A stretch of 64,000 nt of DNA, from the NCBI GenBank assembly GCA_015061615.1, contig SUWE01000001.1, forward strand, positions 62,001 to 126,000. Direction: 5' to 3'. Of the stretch, positions 1 to 9,423 are shown one piece after another; within the stretch, counting starts at the first letter, position 1; each line of letters begins with the position of its first letter. Origin of the DNA: Lentisphaerota bacterium. GTDB taxonomy: Bacteria; Verrucomicrobiota; Lentisphaeria; Victivallales; Victivallaceae. A program made the position numbers and the translations under genes. The notes below the pieces were generated by a model, which saw only the letters and a list, made by a program, of their open reading frames with translations, ran no database searches and was not told where the DNA came from.

Positions 1-1070
1 GTCAGTGACGGAACTATCGAATATTATGACGGAAAATCTTGGGTTGAGGGTGATAAACTTACCGTGTCAGACAATGGAACATATAAATTCCGTGTCACTG
101 ATGCGGCAGGTAATGTCACTGAAAAGTCAGTCACGGTCGATATGATCGACAAAGTTGCGCCGACTCTTGAGATTTCTGGTAACGCAACTGCGCCTACCAA
201 TCAGGATGTAGTTTTGACTGCAACCGCCAGTGATGGAACTATCGAATACTTTGCAAACGGCATATGGAATATTGGCAATTCTATTACCGTCACAGAAAAC
301 GGCACTTATCAATTCCGTGTAACTGATGCGGCAGGCAACATTACCGAGAAATCAGTCACCGTTGATATGATAGATAAAGTTGCCCCGATACTTGAGATTT
401 CAGGTAACGCAACTGCTCCGACCAATAAAGATGTTGTATTGACCGCGACCGCCAGTGACGGTACAGTGGAATACTTTGCCAACGGCAAGTGGAATAAGGG
501 TAACACTATCACCGCCAGCGAAAATGGAACATTCAATTTCCGTGTTACCGATGCAGCGGGCAATGTTGCCGAGAAATCTGTTGTCGTTAACATGATCGAC
601 AAAGTTGCGCCGACTTTGGAAATCAACGGCAATATCGATACTCCGACTAATAAAGATGTTGTATTGACTGCAACTGTCAGTGACGGTACAGTGGAATACT
701 TTAACGGAAAAGATTGGGTTGAAGGTAATTCTATCACCGCAACAGAAAACGGCACTTACCAGTTCCGTGTTACCGATGCGGCGGGTAATGTCACAGAGAA
801 ATCTGTCACGGTCGATATGATCGACAAAGTCGCTCCGATACTTGAGATTTCAGGTAACGCAACTGCGCCGACCAATCAGGAGGTGGTGTTGACTGCAACC
901 GCCAGTGACGGTACGGTTGAATACTTTGCAAACGGCAAATGGAATATAGGCAGTTCGTTGACCGCCACCGACAATGGCACTTATCAATTCCGTGTAACTG
1001 ATGCGGCAGGAAATGTTACCGAAAAATCGGTCATTGTCGATATGATCGACAAAGTCGCTCCCAGTAAGCC
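1..1070 (+). repeat. Tandem coding repeats of about 225 nt encoding Ig-like domains
   Basis: Repeated 'GTTGCGCCGACTCTTGAGATTTC...GTCAGTGACGG...' units in frame, at least 4-5 copies. Confidence 0.85.
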
Positions 1071-2181
1071 TGTTGCTTCTGCAGATGTGACTTCTGAAAC
1101 AAAAGATCCAGTTACCGTCAGTGCCGCATTCAGTAACGATTCCGCTGTAAAACAGTACAGCTTGGATAATAAAACCTGGTATAATTACACTTCTGGTGTG
1201 GTTATGGAAAGCAACGGAACGGTATATTTCAGGGGTATTGATGCCGCCGGAAACGTTTCTCAAGTTGCGGTTTACGAAGTGAATAACATTATTGCGGCTC
1301 CGGATGTCATTGACGGCGACCTTGACGGTAACGGCTTGGCGGATGTGATTTTGCGCCACACCAAGCAGGGATATTCTGGCGCATGGTTGACTACAGGAGA
1401 TAAAAAGATTATCAAGTGGGGAAGTCTCTCTGATATCAAGTCTGGAACTGAAATCCTCGGAACTGGTAAACTTGTCGGCTCTGCCGATGATGGGCAGGAT
1501 ATTTTCTTTGCTGACAGCAAAACTGTCGGAGCATGGAATGTCGTTGACGGTAAAGTCACTGGTTACAAGAGCATTATGAGTGTCAATGCGACTACTAATG
1601 TTATCGGTCTTGGAGACTTTAACGGAGACGGAGCAACCGATCTTCTGCTCCGCTCAACTTCAGGTGACCTCGGATTCTATGGAACCGATGGCACTGGCTG
1701 GGAATACCTCATCGGTCTTGGTAAAGAGTGGAGTGTTGCCGCTATCGGCGACCTCAACGGTGACGGGCTTGCTGATACCATTGTCCGCCATGATGCTGGC
1801 TTTGCTGGAACTTTCCTAACTCAAACTGATGGAACTGTCAAATGGGCTAACCTTGACACTTTGAAAAGTGATATGACCATTGTCGGAACAGGTGATTTCA
1901 ACGGCGATGGTGTCGATGATGTCCTCTTGCAGAAAGATGACGGCTGGGTCGGAGCTTGGCTCGTTGAAGACGGCAGAGTTGACAGCTTCATTGGTCTTTG
2001 CACCAATAAGAACACCATCGAACAGATCGCGGACTTCAACGGCGACGGAATCGACGATCTGCGTGTCCGTGACGGCAACGCAATCGGTGTCCTTTATGTC
2101 AATGGCGAAGACAATACCACATGGCAATACTTCCAGAGCGTCGGAACTGAATGGGATACCTCATTTTCAGCTCTTGCATAA
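1..2181 (+). CDS. Large repeat-rich surface protein (5'-truncated by window): tandem bacterial Ig-like domains followed by VCBS/FG-GAP repeats
   Basis: Frame 1 is open from base 1 (VSDGTIEYYDGKSWVEG...). About 75-aa repeats 'DKVAPTLEISGNATAPTNQDVVLTATASDGTVEYF', then 'DFNGDGATDLLL/DLNGDGLADTIV/DFNGDGVDDVLL' FG-GAP-type motifs; ends EWDTSFSALA. Confidence 0.9.
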   Translation, partial: VSDGTIEYYDGKSWVEGDKLTVSDNGTYKFRVTDAAGNVTEKSVTVDMIDKVAPTLEISGNATAPTNQDVVLTATASDGTIEYFANGIWNIGNSITVTENGTYQFRVTDAAGNITEKSVTVDMIDKVAPILEISGNATAPTNKDVVLTATASDGTVEYFANGKWNKGNTITASENGTFNFRVTDAAGNVAEKSVVVNMIDKVAPTLEINGNIDTPTNKDVVLTATVSDGTVEYFNGKDWVEGNSITATENGTYQFRVTDAAGNVTEKSVTVDMIDKVAPILEISGNATAPTNQEVVLTATASDGTVEYFANGKWNIGSSLTATDNGTYQFRVTDAAGNVTEKSVIVDMIDKVAPSKPVASADVTSETKDPVTVSAAFSNDSAVKQYSLDNKTWYNYTSGVVMESNGTVYFRGIDAAGNVSQVAVYEVNNIIAAPDVIDGDLDGNGLADVILRHTKQGYSGAWLTTGDKKIIKWGSLSDIKSGTEILGTGKLVGSADDGQDIFFADSKTVGAWNVVDGKVTGYKSIMSVNATTNVIGLGDFNGDGATDLLLRSTSGDLGFYGTDGTGWEYLIGLGKEWSVAAIGDLNGDGLADTIVRHDAGFAGTFLTQTDGTVKWANLDTLKSDMTIVGTGDFNGDGVDDVLLQKDDGWVGAWLVEDGRVDSFIGLCTNKNTIEQIADFNGDGIDDLRVRDGNAIGVLYVNGEDNTTWQYFQSVGTEWDTSFSALA

Positions 2182-2191
2182 AATAAATGGG

Positions 2192-2237
2192 GCTGAACGC
2201 AAAACATCAGGTTTTGCGCTCAGCCCCATTTTTTTCA
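2192..2237 (+). terminator. Rho-independent terminator after the first VCBS protein
   Basis: GGGGCTGAaCGCAAAACatcagGTTTTGCGcTCAGCCCC followed by ATTTTTTT. Confidence 0.85.
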
Positions 2238-2245
2238 GTTAAAAA

Positions 2246-3784
2246 TTATTCAAGATCACCCTTGCGGTAGTTTATTGATTCAAAAATATGTTCGTCTCCG
2301 ATATTTGCCGCTCCGGCAAGGTCGGCAATGGTACGCGCCACTTTCAATATTCTTGTGTACGCCCGCGGACTCAACTTGAAACGGTTGATCGCATCTTTCA
2401 GCAGTTTTTCCCCGGATGCTGGCAGTTCGCAAAACTCCTGCAATGCTTTCGGGGTCAGCTGGCTGTTGCAGTAAAATCCGTATTTTGCATAACGCTCCTG
2501 CTGGATTTCTCTTGCCCTGCACACCCTTGCGCGCATGACTGCACTTGATTCACCATCCGGAGCTTTCAGCAGCTCCGCTTCGCTCAGCTGGCGTACCGGA
2601 ACCCGCAGGTCGATCCTGTCCAGAAGCGGACCGGAAAGTTTTTTCAGATATCTTCTTTTTTCTTCGGCTTTGCATTGACAGCCCAGTTCTATTTCTCCTC
2701 TGCCGCAAGGGCAGGGATTCATCGCGGCACAAAGCATGAACCGTGCCGGAAAGCGGCAGCTGCCGGAGGCTCTGGAAACTGTCACGATCCCGTCTTCCAA
2801 CGGTTGCCGCATTACTTCAAGAACATTTCTTTTGAATTCTGGCAGTTCATCCAGAAAAAGCACTCCGTTGTGTGCCATGCTTATTTCTCCCGGACGCGGA
2901 TCCCTGCCGCCGCCGATCAATCCGGCATCGGAGATCGTATGGTGCGGGGAGCGGAAAGGACGGGTGTTCATCAATGGCGTTTCGGATGAAAGCAATCCAA
3001 GAACGCTGTAAATTCTGCTTGTTTCAAGAGTTTCTTCCAAAGTCATCGGCGGCAGAATGCCCGGCAGACGCATGGCAAGCATTGATTTGCCTGTTCCCGG
3101 AGGACCGACAAGCAGAGAGTTGTGGCTTCCCGCGGCGGCTATTTCCAGCGCCCGTCTTGCGGCAAGCTGACCTTTAACTTCGTCAAAATCACAGTTCCTG
3201 CCGACATTTTCCAAATCACCCAATGCCGCTTTCACCGGAGTTCCATGCCCGCGGTTGACCAGTTCCACCGCCTGGATCAGGGAACTTACAGCAAATACCG
3301 GGATTTTGCCATTAGCGGCAAGCGCCGCTTCTCTGGCGTTCACTTCCGGAACCAGCAGCGCGGAAATCTTCTTTTCTTCCGCCAGTTTTGCGGCAATCGG
3401 CAAAGCTCCTTTTACCGGACGGACGGAGCCGTCGAGTCCCAATTCTCCCAATACGGCGATTCTTCCGAGGCGTTCGGTATCGACACTGCCGCTTGCGCCG
3501 AGCAATCCCAATGCGATACCGAGGTCGAATGCTGCACCTTCTTTACGCAAGTCAGCCGGAGCAAGGTTTACTACTGTAAAACCTTTGGGAGGCATGAAAC
3601 TTGAACTTACGAATGCCGAATAGATACGGTCGCGGCTCTCTTTGACAGCCGCATCCGGCAGTCCGACGATGGAAATTGAGCTTTCTTTGACCGATATCGT
3701 GCTTACTCCTGTCAGATTCACTTCGATTTCAATCGGATAGGCATCGACACCGATAACTGTTGCTGAATAAAGTTTTGCGACCAT
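2246..3784 (-). CDS. comM: YifB/ComM family Mg-chelatase-like AAA ATPase
   Basis: 512 aa with N-terminal Lon-like domain 'VGLPDAAVKESRDRI', Walker A GPPGTGKS, 'SPHHTISDAGLIGGG', 'NPCPCGRG'. Confidence 0.93.
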   Translation of the reverse strand: MVAKLYSATVIGVDAYPIEIEVNLTGVSTISVKESSISIVGLPDAAVKESRDRIYSAFVSSSFMPPKGFTVVNLAPADLRKEGAAFDLGIALGLLGASGSVDTERLGRIAVLGELGLDGSVRPVKGALPIAAKLAEEKKISALLVPEVNAREAALAANGKIPVFAVSSLIQAVELVNRGHGTPVKAALGDLENVGRNCDFDEVKGQLAARRALEIAAAGSHNSLLVGPPGTGKSMLAMRLPGILPPMTLEETLETSRIYSVLGLLSSETPLMNTRPFRSPHHTISDAGLIGGGRDPRPGEISMAHNGVLFLDELPEFKRNVLEVMRQPLEDGIVTVSRASGSCRFPARFMLCAAMNPCPCGRGEIELGCQCKAEEKRRYLKKLSGPLLDRIDLRVPVRQLSEAELLKAPDGESSAVMRARVCRAREIQQERYAKYGFYCNSQLTPKALQEFCELPASGEKLLKDAINRFKLSPRAYTRILKVARTIADLAGAANIGDEHIFESINYRKGDLE

Positions 3785-3790
3785 TCTGAA

Positions 3791-4804
3791 TTATTTTCCT
3801 TGCGTGATAAAAGGGAGGATTGAAACTTTTTTCAAATCATTGAGTTCCGGCAGCGGGGCAGTTCCCTGCCGCCAATCGTCCGTATCGGTCGTTATTCCGT
3901 AAAACTCAACTCTTTTGATCATATCATTGACATTGGTAGTGTCTGCTTTTACCGGATTTTCTTTTGCCAGTATCACCGTTTGTGACTCCGGGAAAAATGC
4001 CAATGCTTTCCGGTGGGGTATCCGTATCTGGTCGAGATAAAAATGGGAGAGAAAGAGCGTTGCTCCGGGATCGTTCACCTTTTCTCCTTCTGCAATTTCT
4101 TCCGGTGCGGCGGTTGAGTCAAAGATGACTCCGTTTTCATCTGTCCGGGTAAATTTCGGATATCCTGACAACACCTGAACTCTGCGTCTCTGCCAGTGGC
4201 GGCGGATATATTCCGCATTACGTTCCAAAGTTTTTTTCAGAAAACGCTCCGGAGCTTTTACTCCGGCATTTTCAAAGAGTTCCAAAAGCTGTGAATCATT
4301 GAGTATTGCCCGGAACTCAGTTAAAATGTGGAAACGTATTTTTTGCGGGACAAGCGGTACCAGAAAACGGGGAATACGGCAGATCGAGTCAACATCCACC
4401 AGTGAAAAAAGTTTGTTTTCCGGTGAATAGAGCAGATTTCCAAGGTGAAAATCTTTATGTATGAATCCGGCGTTAAGCATATTTTTCAACAATCCGGTCA
4501 GGGCGGTGAAAAATTCTCTGCCGGGCAGAGTTGTTTTGAGCAGTTTTTCAAGCGGAACACCTTTGAATTCCCGTGTCGCCAGATAATTGCCGGATTCCAA
4601 CTTTGTGAAAAAAAGCGGTTCAGTTACAGGAATGCCGGCTTTCTGCAAATCCTTTGCACAGGCAAACTCTCCGGCAAAAGAGTGATTTTTTCTGCGGTCA
4701 AGTTTTATGAAAATATCTCCGCTTTTGCGTACTTCGCGGATTTTGCCACTTTTGACGACGGTTGCTGAATTGAATATTTCTTCAAGATTTTCCGGAATGT
4801 TCAT
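3791..4804 (-). CDS. Lipopolysaccharide kinase (Kdo/WaaP) family protein
   Basis: 'GFIHKDFHLGNLLY...FSLVDVDSICR' catalytic motif typical of WaaP/KdkA-like kinases. Confidence 0.75.
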   Translation of the reverse strand: MNIPENLEEIFNSATVVKSGKIREVRKSGDIFIKLDRRKNHSFAGEFACAKDLQKAGIPVTEPLFFTKLESGNYLATREFKGVPLEKLLKTTLPGREFFTALTGLLKNMLNAGFIHKDFHLGNLLYSPENKLFSLVDVDSICRIPRFLVPLVPQKIRFHILTEFRAILNDSQLLELFENAGVKAPERFLKKTLERNAEYIRRHWQRRRVQVLSGYPKFTRTDENGVIFDSTAAPEEIAEGEKVNDPGATLFLSHFYLDQIRIPHRKALAFFPESQTVILAKENPVKADTTNVNDMIKRVEFYGITTDTDDWRQGTAPLPELNDLKKVSILPFITQGK

Positions 4805-5370
4805 TTTATCACTCCGATAAGAAATATTGTACTGCCGAAGCGGCGGAACTGCATTTTATCCGGAAAGTTCGCGGAAATAAATTCTCCTGCCGCTCCGGGA
4901 GTGTCGGGGATTTCCCAAATAAGTGTGGCTCCCTGCTGCATCGAAGTAAACTCCTGATTTTCCGCAAGAGAATGGAAAAATTCCGCCGATTTTGCATAGG
5001 GCGGATCGGCAAATATCAAATCCGCTTTTCCCTGAATATGATGTTTGTAGCGGCTGAAATCACGCAGATCAAATTCCGATATGACCATATCTGCCTTGAC
5101 TCCGGCGGCGGATACTCTGCGGCAGTTTTCTTTTATGCACTCAATGTGCAGCGGATTATTTTCCACCATAAAGACCCATTTCGCACCGCGGCTGGCTGCC
5201 TCAAGTGCCAAAGCTCCGGAACCTGAACACAAGTCGATCACACCTTTGCCTTCAAAACTCCCGAGACTGTCAAACAGCGCTTTTCTTGCCCTGATGGCGG
5301 TCGGACGCACCGCACTGCCCGGAAGATCGGTCAGCAGCAGATTGCGTGCCATGCCTGAGATGATATTCAT
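4801..5370 (-). CDS. rsmD: 16S rRNA (guanine(966)-N(2))-methyltransferase RsmD
   Basis: 'VRPTAIRARKALFDSLG', 'DLCSGSGALALEAASRGA', 'ADLIFADPPYAKS'. Confidence 0.9.
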   Translation of the reverse strand: MNIISGMARNLLLTDLPGSAVRPTAIRARKALFDSLGSFEGKGVIDLCSGSGALALEAASRGAKWVFMVENNPLHIECIKENCRRVSAAGVKADMVISEFDLRDFSRYKHHIQGKADLIFADPPYAKSAEFFHSLAENQEFTSMQQGATLIWEIPDTPGAAGEFISANFPDKMQFRRFGSTIFLIGVIK

Positions 5371-5405
5371 TCGTGAAATCCTTCTGTTACTCTGTTCCTC
5401 AGGTT

Positions 5406-5472
5406 AAAATAGCATCAGAATGCAGATATTTCAAAGAACTTTCTTTGAAATAACGCAAAATGATGATATTTT
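5406..5472. promoter_or_regulatory. Divergent sigma70-like promoters for rsmD (-) and prmA (+)
   Basis: Minus: TTGAAA (5429-5434) N17 TATTTT (5406-5411). Plus: TTGAAA (5445-5450) N16 TATTTT (5467-5472). Confidence 0.6.
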
Positions 5473-5539
5473 ATATGCAAGGCACGCTTGTTCAAACTTT
5501 TTTGTCAGTTGCCGATGCAGTAAAAATGGAGAGTTTTTT

Positions 5540-6418
5540 ATGACAGATGATTTGCTTTTTGCTATTGATTTGGCTGATCCCAGCGGCGAGTTTGAACCTG
5601 CTTCTGAGTTGCTCAATGCTCTTGAAATGGAGTTCAGCAGTTTTTTTGACCGTGAGAACTGCACCGTCCGGCACACCGTTTACGCGTTGACAGAAGAAGA
5701 AGCTCAGGAAAATAAAGTACGCCTGACTGACGCTCTTGTCCAATGGAAAGAGTTCGGTGTGGAACTGGAAATGGGCGATATTTTCACCATTGCCAAATCC
5801 GATTGGAGCGAAGCATGGAAAAAATATTTCAAGCCGGTGGAAATTTCTGATAAACTGCTTATCCGGCCTTCATGGCTTGACGATGCTCCCAAAGCGGGAC
5901 AGAAAGTTTTGCAGATCAATCCCGGAATGAGTTTCGGTACCGGTCAGCATGCCACTACAAACTATTGCCTCAAATGTATCGACCGTTTTGCCGGAAGTGC
6001 AAAATCTCTGCTTGATGCCGGATGCGGTTCCGGTATCCTTGCCATTGCCGGAGCTTTGCTTGATTACGGTCCGATTGATGCTTTCGACTTCGATCCGGAA
6101 GCTGTTGCTGTCGCTGCGGAAAATGCGGAACTCAATCAGGTGAAAGATTTGATCAATCTTGAAGTCGGCAATGCCGCAGACTGGCAGGGCAGGGCGGAGA
6201 AGTATGATCTTGTCTGTGCCAACATTCTCGGTCATCTGCTGATTGCGTTCCGTTTCAATATCGTCAGCTGGGTGGCGCCAGGCGGAACTCTTGTGCTTTC
6301 CGGCATACTTGATCGTGATTTTGACAAAGTTTGCGCCGCATTTTCTGAAGCCGGAATGGTGGAAATTGAACGCTTCAAAGATAAGGACTGGACAAGCGGA
6401 ATATTCCGTTTTGCTTGA
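5540..6418 (+). CDS. prmA: Ribosomal protein L11 methyltransferase
   Basis: 'LQINPGMSFGTGQHATTNYCL', 'LLDAGCGSGILAIAGALLDYGPIDAFDFDPEAV', 'ANILGHLLI'. ATG at 5540 preferred over the longer ORF. Confidence 0.92.
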   Translation: MTDDLLFAIDLADPSGEFEPASELLNALEMEFSSFFDRENCTVRHTVYALTEEEAQENKVRLTDALVQWKEFGVELEMGDIFTIAKSDWSEAWKKYFKPVEISDKLLIRPSWLDDAPKAGQKVLQINPGMSFGTGQHATTNYCLKCIDRFAGSAKSLLDAGCGSGILAIAGALLDYGPIDAFDFDPEAVAVAAENAELNQVKDLINLEVGNAADWQGRAEKYDLVCANILGHLLIAFRFNIVSWVAPGGTLVLSGILDRDFDKVCAAFSEAGMVEIERFKDKDWTSGIFRFA

Positions 6419-6457
6419 GCATACGGACGTTTCAACGAAAAAATATCCGGCGGGGAT

Positions 6458-6486
6458 TTGAAAAACTGTATCCGGTAGATTATATT
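6458..6486 (+). promoter_or_regulatory. Sigma70-like promoter for the glycogen cluster
   Basis: TTGAAA (6458-6463) N17 TATATT (6481-6486). Confidence 0.5.
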
Positions 6487-6537
6487 ATATCATATTATAA
6501 TGTAAATATATTACAGTTTTTTCGTGAGGTGATTGAA

Positions 6538-6822
6538 ATGAAAGAGGTAAAACCTGCCCGCCGCAGGATGGTCGGTCTTGAGTACCGGGATGTTGTCGGC
6601 AGGAGTGTCGCTGTTGCCGGTTCATTTTCCGACTGGTCTCCCCGGACAATGAAAGATAAAGACAATTCCGGTGTTTACCGCTGCCGTCTGCTTCTTGAGC
6701 CGGGGGAGTATCAATACAAGTTTCTTGTCGATGGTCAGTGGAGAACTGATTCAAGTAATCCGGATTTTGTTCCCAATGAATATGGTTCGCTGAACAGTGT
6801 GCTTGTTGTGGTAAAACGTTAA
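6538..6822 (+). CDS. Standalone CBM48 / AMPK-beta-like glycogen-binding domain protein
   Basis: 'VAVAGSFSDWSPRTMKDKDNSGVYRCRLLLEPGEYQYKFLVDGQWRTDSSNPDFVPNEYGSLNSVLVV' is a typical CBM48 isoamylase-N motif. Confidence 0.88.
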   Translation: MKEVKPARRRMVGLEYRDVVGRSVAVAGSFSDWSPRTMKDKDNSGVYRCRLLLEPGEYQYKFLVDGQWRTDSSNPDFVPNEYGSLNSVLVVVKR

Positions 6823-6842
6823 AGAGAAAGATTTGATCAATT

Positions 6843-9389
6843 ATGGAACTTCAGCTTTACAATGTCGCTCCCCGGATCCCGGCGGAATTGTCGTTTCTTG
6901 AAAAACTTGCCGGAAATATCTGGTGGTGCTGGCACCATCCGGCGATTGAACTGTTTATGCGGATAGACCCGAACTTGTGGCGGGAAGTCGGCGGAAATGC
7001 GAAAATGTTTCTGCGTACTGTTTCCAGCAAACGGTTGGAAGAACTTGCGCATGATGCTTCTTTTCTGCGTAATCTCAAAGCTGTTCAGGGTGAATTTGAA
7101 CGGCAGATGAGTAATGTGTTTACTCCGGATAAGAGAAATGTTGCTTACTTTTCCCTTGAATACGGTATACATGAGAGTATTCCGATCTTTTCCGGCGGAC
7201 TCGGCGTGCTTGCCGGAGACCACCTTAAAGCTGCCAGCGATATGAATCTGCCACTGGTTGCGGTTGGTCTGCTTTACCGTCAGGGATATTTCCGTCAGGT
7301 GCTTGACCGTACCGGATTGCAGACGGAACATTATCCGGTTTCAGAAATACATGATCTGCCGCTTGAAAGAGGCTGTAATCCTGCCGGAGAACCGGTCACG
7401 ATTTCCATGCGTCTTGCCGACAGAGTGCTTTATTTTGCGGTGTGGGTGCTTTGGGTGGGAAATGTGCCGCTTGTTCTGCTTGATACTGAACTGCCGCAAA
7501 ATCCGCCTGATTTGCGTGAAGTCACCTGGCGGTTGTACGGCGGGGACAAACAAATGCGTCTGCATCAGGAACTTTTGCTCGGAATCGGCGGAGTCAAAGC
7601 GCTTCTTGCTCTCGGGTATGACCCGGAAGTCTGTCATATGAATGAAGGTCATGCCGGATTCCTTTCTCTTGCCCGGCTGGAGCATCTTGTGCAGGATTTG
7701 AATTATGATCCCAATGTTGCCCTGGAAGTTGTCTGGCGTTCAAATATCTTTACTACCCACACTCCGGTTCCGGCAGGAAATGAAGTTTTTGATATCAATC
7801 TTGTCCGTCCTTATCTTGCCCCGTTTGCGGCATCGGCGAAATTTGATCTGGAACGGATCATCCGCTGGGGAGTCCCCATTTGCGATCGCGGTCATGCTTC
7901 AGAGATGTCGATGACCGTTTTCGGATTGCGTATGGCTGCAAATTACAGCAACGGAGTCAGCCGTCTGCATGGAGAAGTTGCCCGGAATATGTGGAAACAC
8001 CTCTGGCCGGAACGTTCCGAAGCAGAGATCCCCATTGGTCATATCACCAACGGTGTGCATATTTCATCGTGGATATCATCACGGCACAACCGGCTTTTTG
8101 AACGGTATCTTTCTTCTAAATTCCTGAATAATCCGGATATGGTACAGCTTGTTTCCGATCTGGCAGGTATTCCGGATGATGAATTGTGGACTGTTCACGA
8201 GCTTTGCCGTCAGAATCTTGTCCGTTACGCCCGCCGTCTTGTCCAGCATAACTTCCGCTACATGATCGATGGTTCAATCGGTGTGGATAAGCGGCGTCCG
8301 GTGCTTCAGCCGGATGTTCTCACCATCGGTTTTGCCCGGCGTTTTGCGACTTACAAGCGCGGTACGCTTCTGCTCCGCGATCAGAACCGTCTGCTTGCGC
8401 TTCTCAAAGATAAGAATCACCCGGTCCAGTTTATTTTTGCCGGCAAAGCGCATCCGGCGGACAACGGCGGTAAACAGCTTATCCGTCAGCTTATCGAGTT
8501 TGCCCAGCGGGAAAATGTTCAGGATAAACTGCTTTTTCTGGAAAACTATGATATCGGTATGGCGCGTCATCTGGTGCAAGGCGTCGATGTCTGGCTCAAT
8601 ACTCCCCGCCGCCCGCAGGAAGCCAGCGGAACTTCCGGTATGAAAGCGGCTATCAACGGAGTTATCAACTGCAGTATACTTGACGGCTGGTGGGCGGAGG
8701 CCTATGACGGCGAAAACGGCTGGGCGATCGAAGGCAATGATTATTACACCGCTGACGAAGACCGGGATAATTTTGAAAGTCAGCAGCTTTTCAACCTTTT
8801 GGAAAATGAGATCATTCCCTGCTTCTACGAGCGTCAGGGCGGTGATCTTCCCCGGCGTTGGATTGCCCGTATGAAAGCATCTATTGCCACCGGACTCGGA
8901 TTCTTTTCCAGTGCCCGCATGGTCGGTGATTACAACCGCAAATTTTACCAGCCTGCATCTGAGGCTTTCCGGACTCTTACCGCAAACGGTGCCGCCGAAG
9001 CAAAGAAACTTGTCGATGATAAAAAACGGCTGGTCGAAAATTTTGAAACCGGCAAACTTTCTATCAGTAATCCGATCGTGCAGTGTCCATTGAACAATCT
9101 TCACATCGGCGATAAAATTCCGGTTACAGTTGAGGTCAATCTGGGGAATCTCCGTCCGGATGAAGTCGAAGTTGATGCCTACACCGGCAGTGCCAATGCC
9201 CACAATGAGATCGTGGACAGTACCTCTACTGAATTGAAACTCATTGAGGAGCGCGGCAACGGTGTTTATCTTTACGGCGGAGATATCGAGTGCTGTATCG
9301 CCGGCAGATTCGGACTTACCGCCCGTATCAAAGCCGCCGGTAAAGCGTGGGATAACAGCGTTCCGGGATTTATGTGCTGGCCGGAATGA
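6843..9389 (+). CDS. glgP: Alpha-glucan (glycogen/maltodextrin) phosphorylase
   Basis: DUF3417 N-terminus, 'AYFSLEYGIHESIPIFSGGLGVLAGDHLKAASD', 'NTPRRPQEASGTSGMKAAINGV'. Confidence 0.95.
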   Translation: MELQLYNVAPRIPAELSFLEKLAGNIWWCWHHPAIELFMRIDPNLWREVGGNAKMFLRTVSSKRLEELAHDASFLRNLKAVQGEFERQMSNVFTPDKRNVAYFSLEYGIHESIPIFSGGLGVLAGDHLKAASDMNLPLVAVGLLYRQGYFRQVLDRTGLQTEHYPVSEIHDLPLERGCNPAGEPVTISMRLADRVLYFAVWVLWVGNVPLVLLDTELPQNPPDLREVTWRLYGGDKQMRLHQELLLGIGGVKALLALGYDPEVCHMNEGHAGFLSLARLEHLVQDLNYDPNVALEVVWRSNIFTTHTPVPAGNEVFDINLVRPYLAPFAASAKFDLERIIRWGVPICDRGHASEMSMTVFGLRMAANYSNGVSRLHGEVARNMWKHLWPERSEAEIPIGHITNGVHISSWISSRHNRLFERYLSSKFLNNPDMVQLVSDLAGIPDDELWTVHELCRQNLVRYARRLVQHNFRYMIDGSIGVDKRRPVLQPDVLTIGFARRFATYKRGTLLLRDQNRLLALLKDKNHPVQFIFAGKAHPADNGGKQLIRQLIEFAQRENVQDKLLFLENYDIGMARHLVQGVDVWLNTPRRPQEASGTSGMKAAINGVINCSILDGWWAEAYDGENGWAIEGNDYYTADEDRDNFESQQLFNLLENEIIPCFYERQGGDLPRRWIARMKASIATGLGFFSSARMVGDYNRKFYQPASEAFRTLTANGAAEAKKLVDDKKRLVENFETGKLSISNPIVQCPLNNLHIGDKIPVTVEVNLGNLRPDEVEVDAYTGSANAHNEIVDSTSTELKLIEERGNGVYLYGGDIECCIAGRFGLTARIKAAGKAWDNSVPGFMCWPE

Positions 9390-9423
9390 AAAAATATCAG
9401 AGAACAGGTGCGGAGGTTTTGAA

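Noticed and set aside
1-1070. Regularly spaced repeats that could suggest a CRISPR or satellite array
   Set aside because: Repeats are about 225 nt, in frame, and translate to Ig-like domains throughout.
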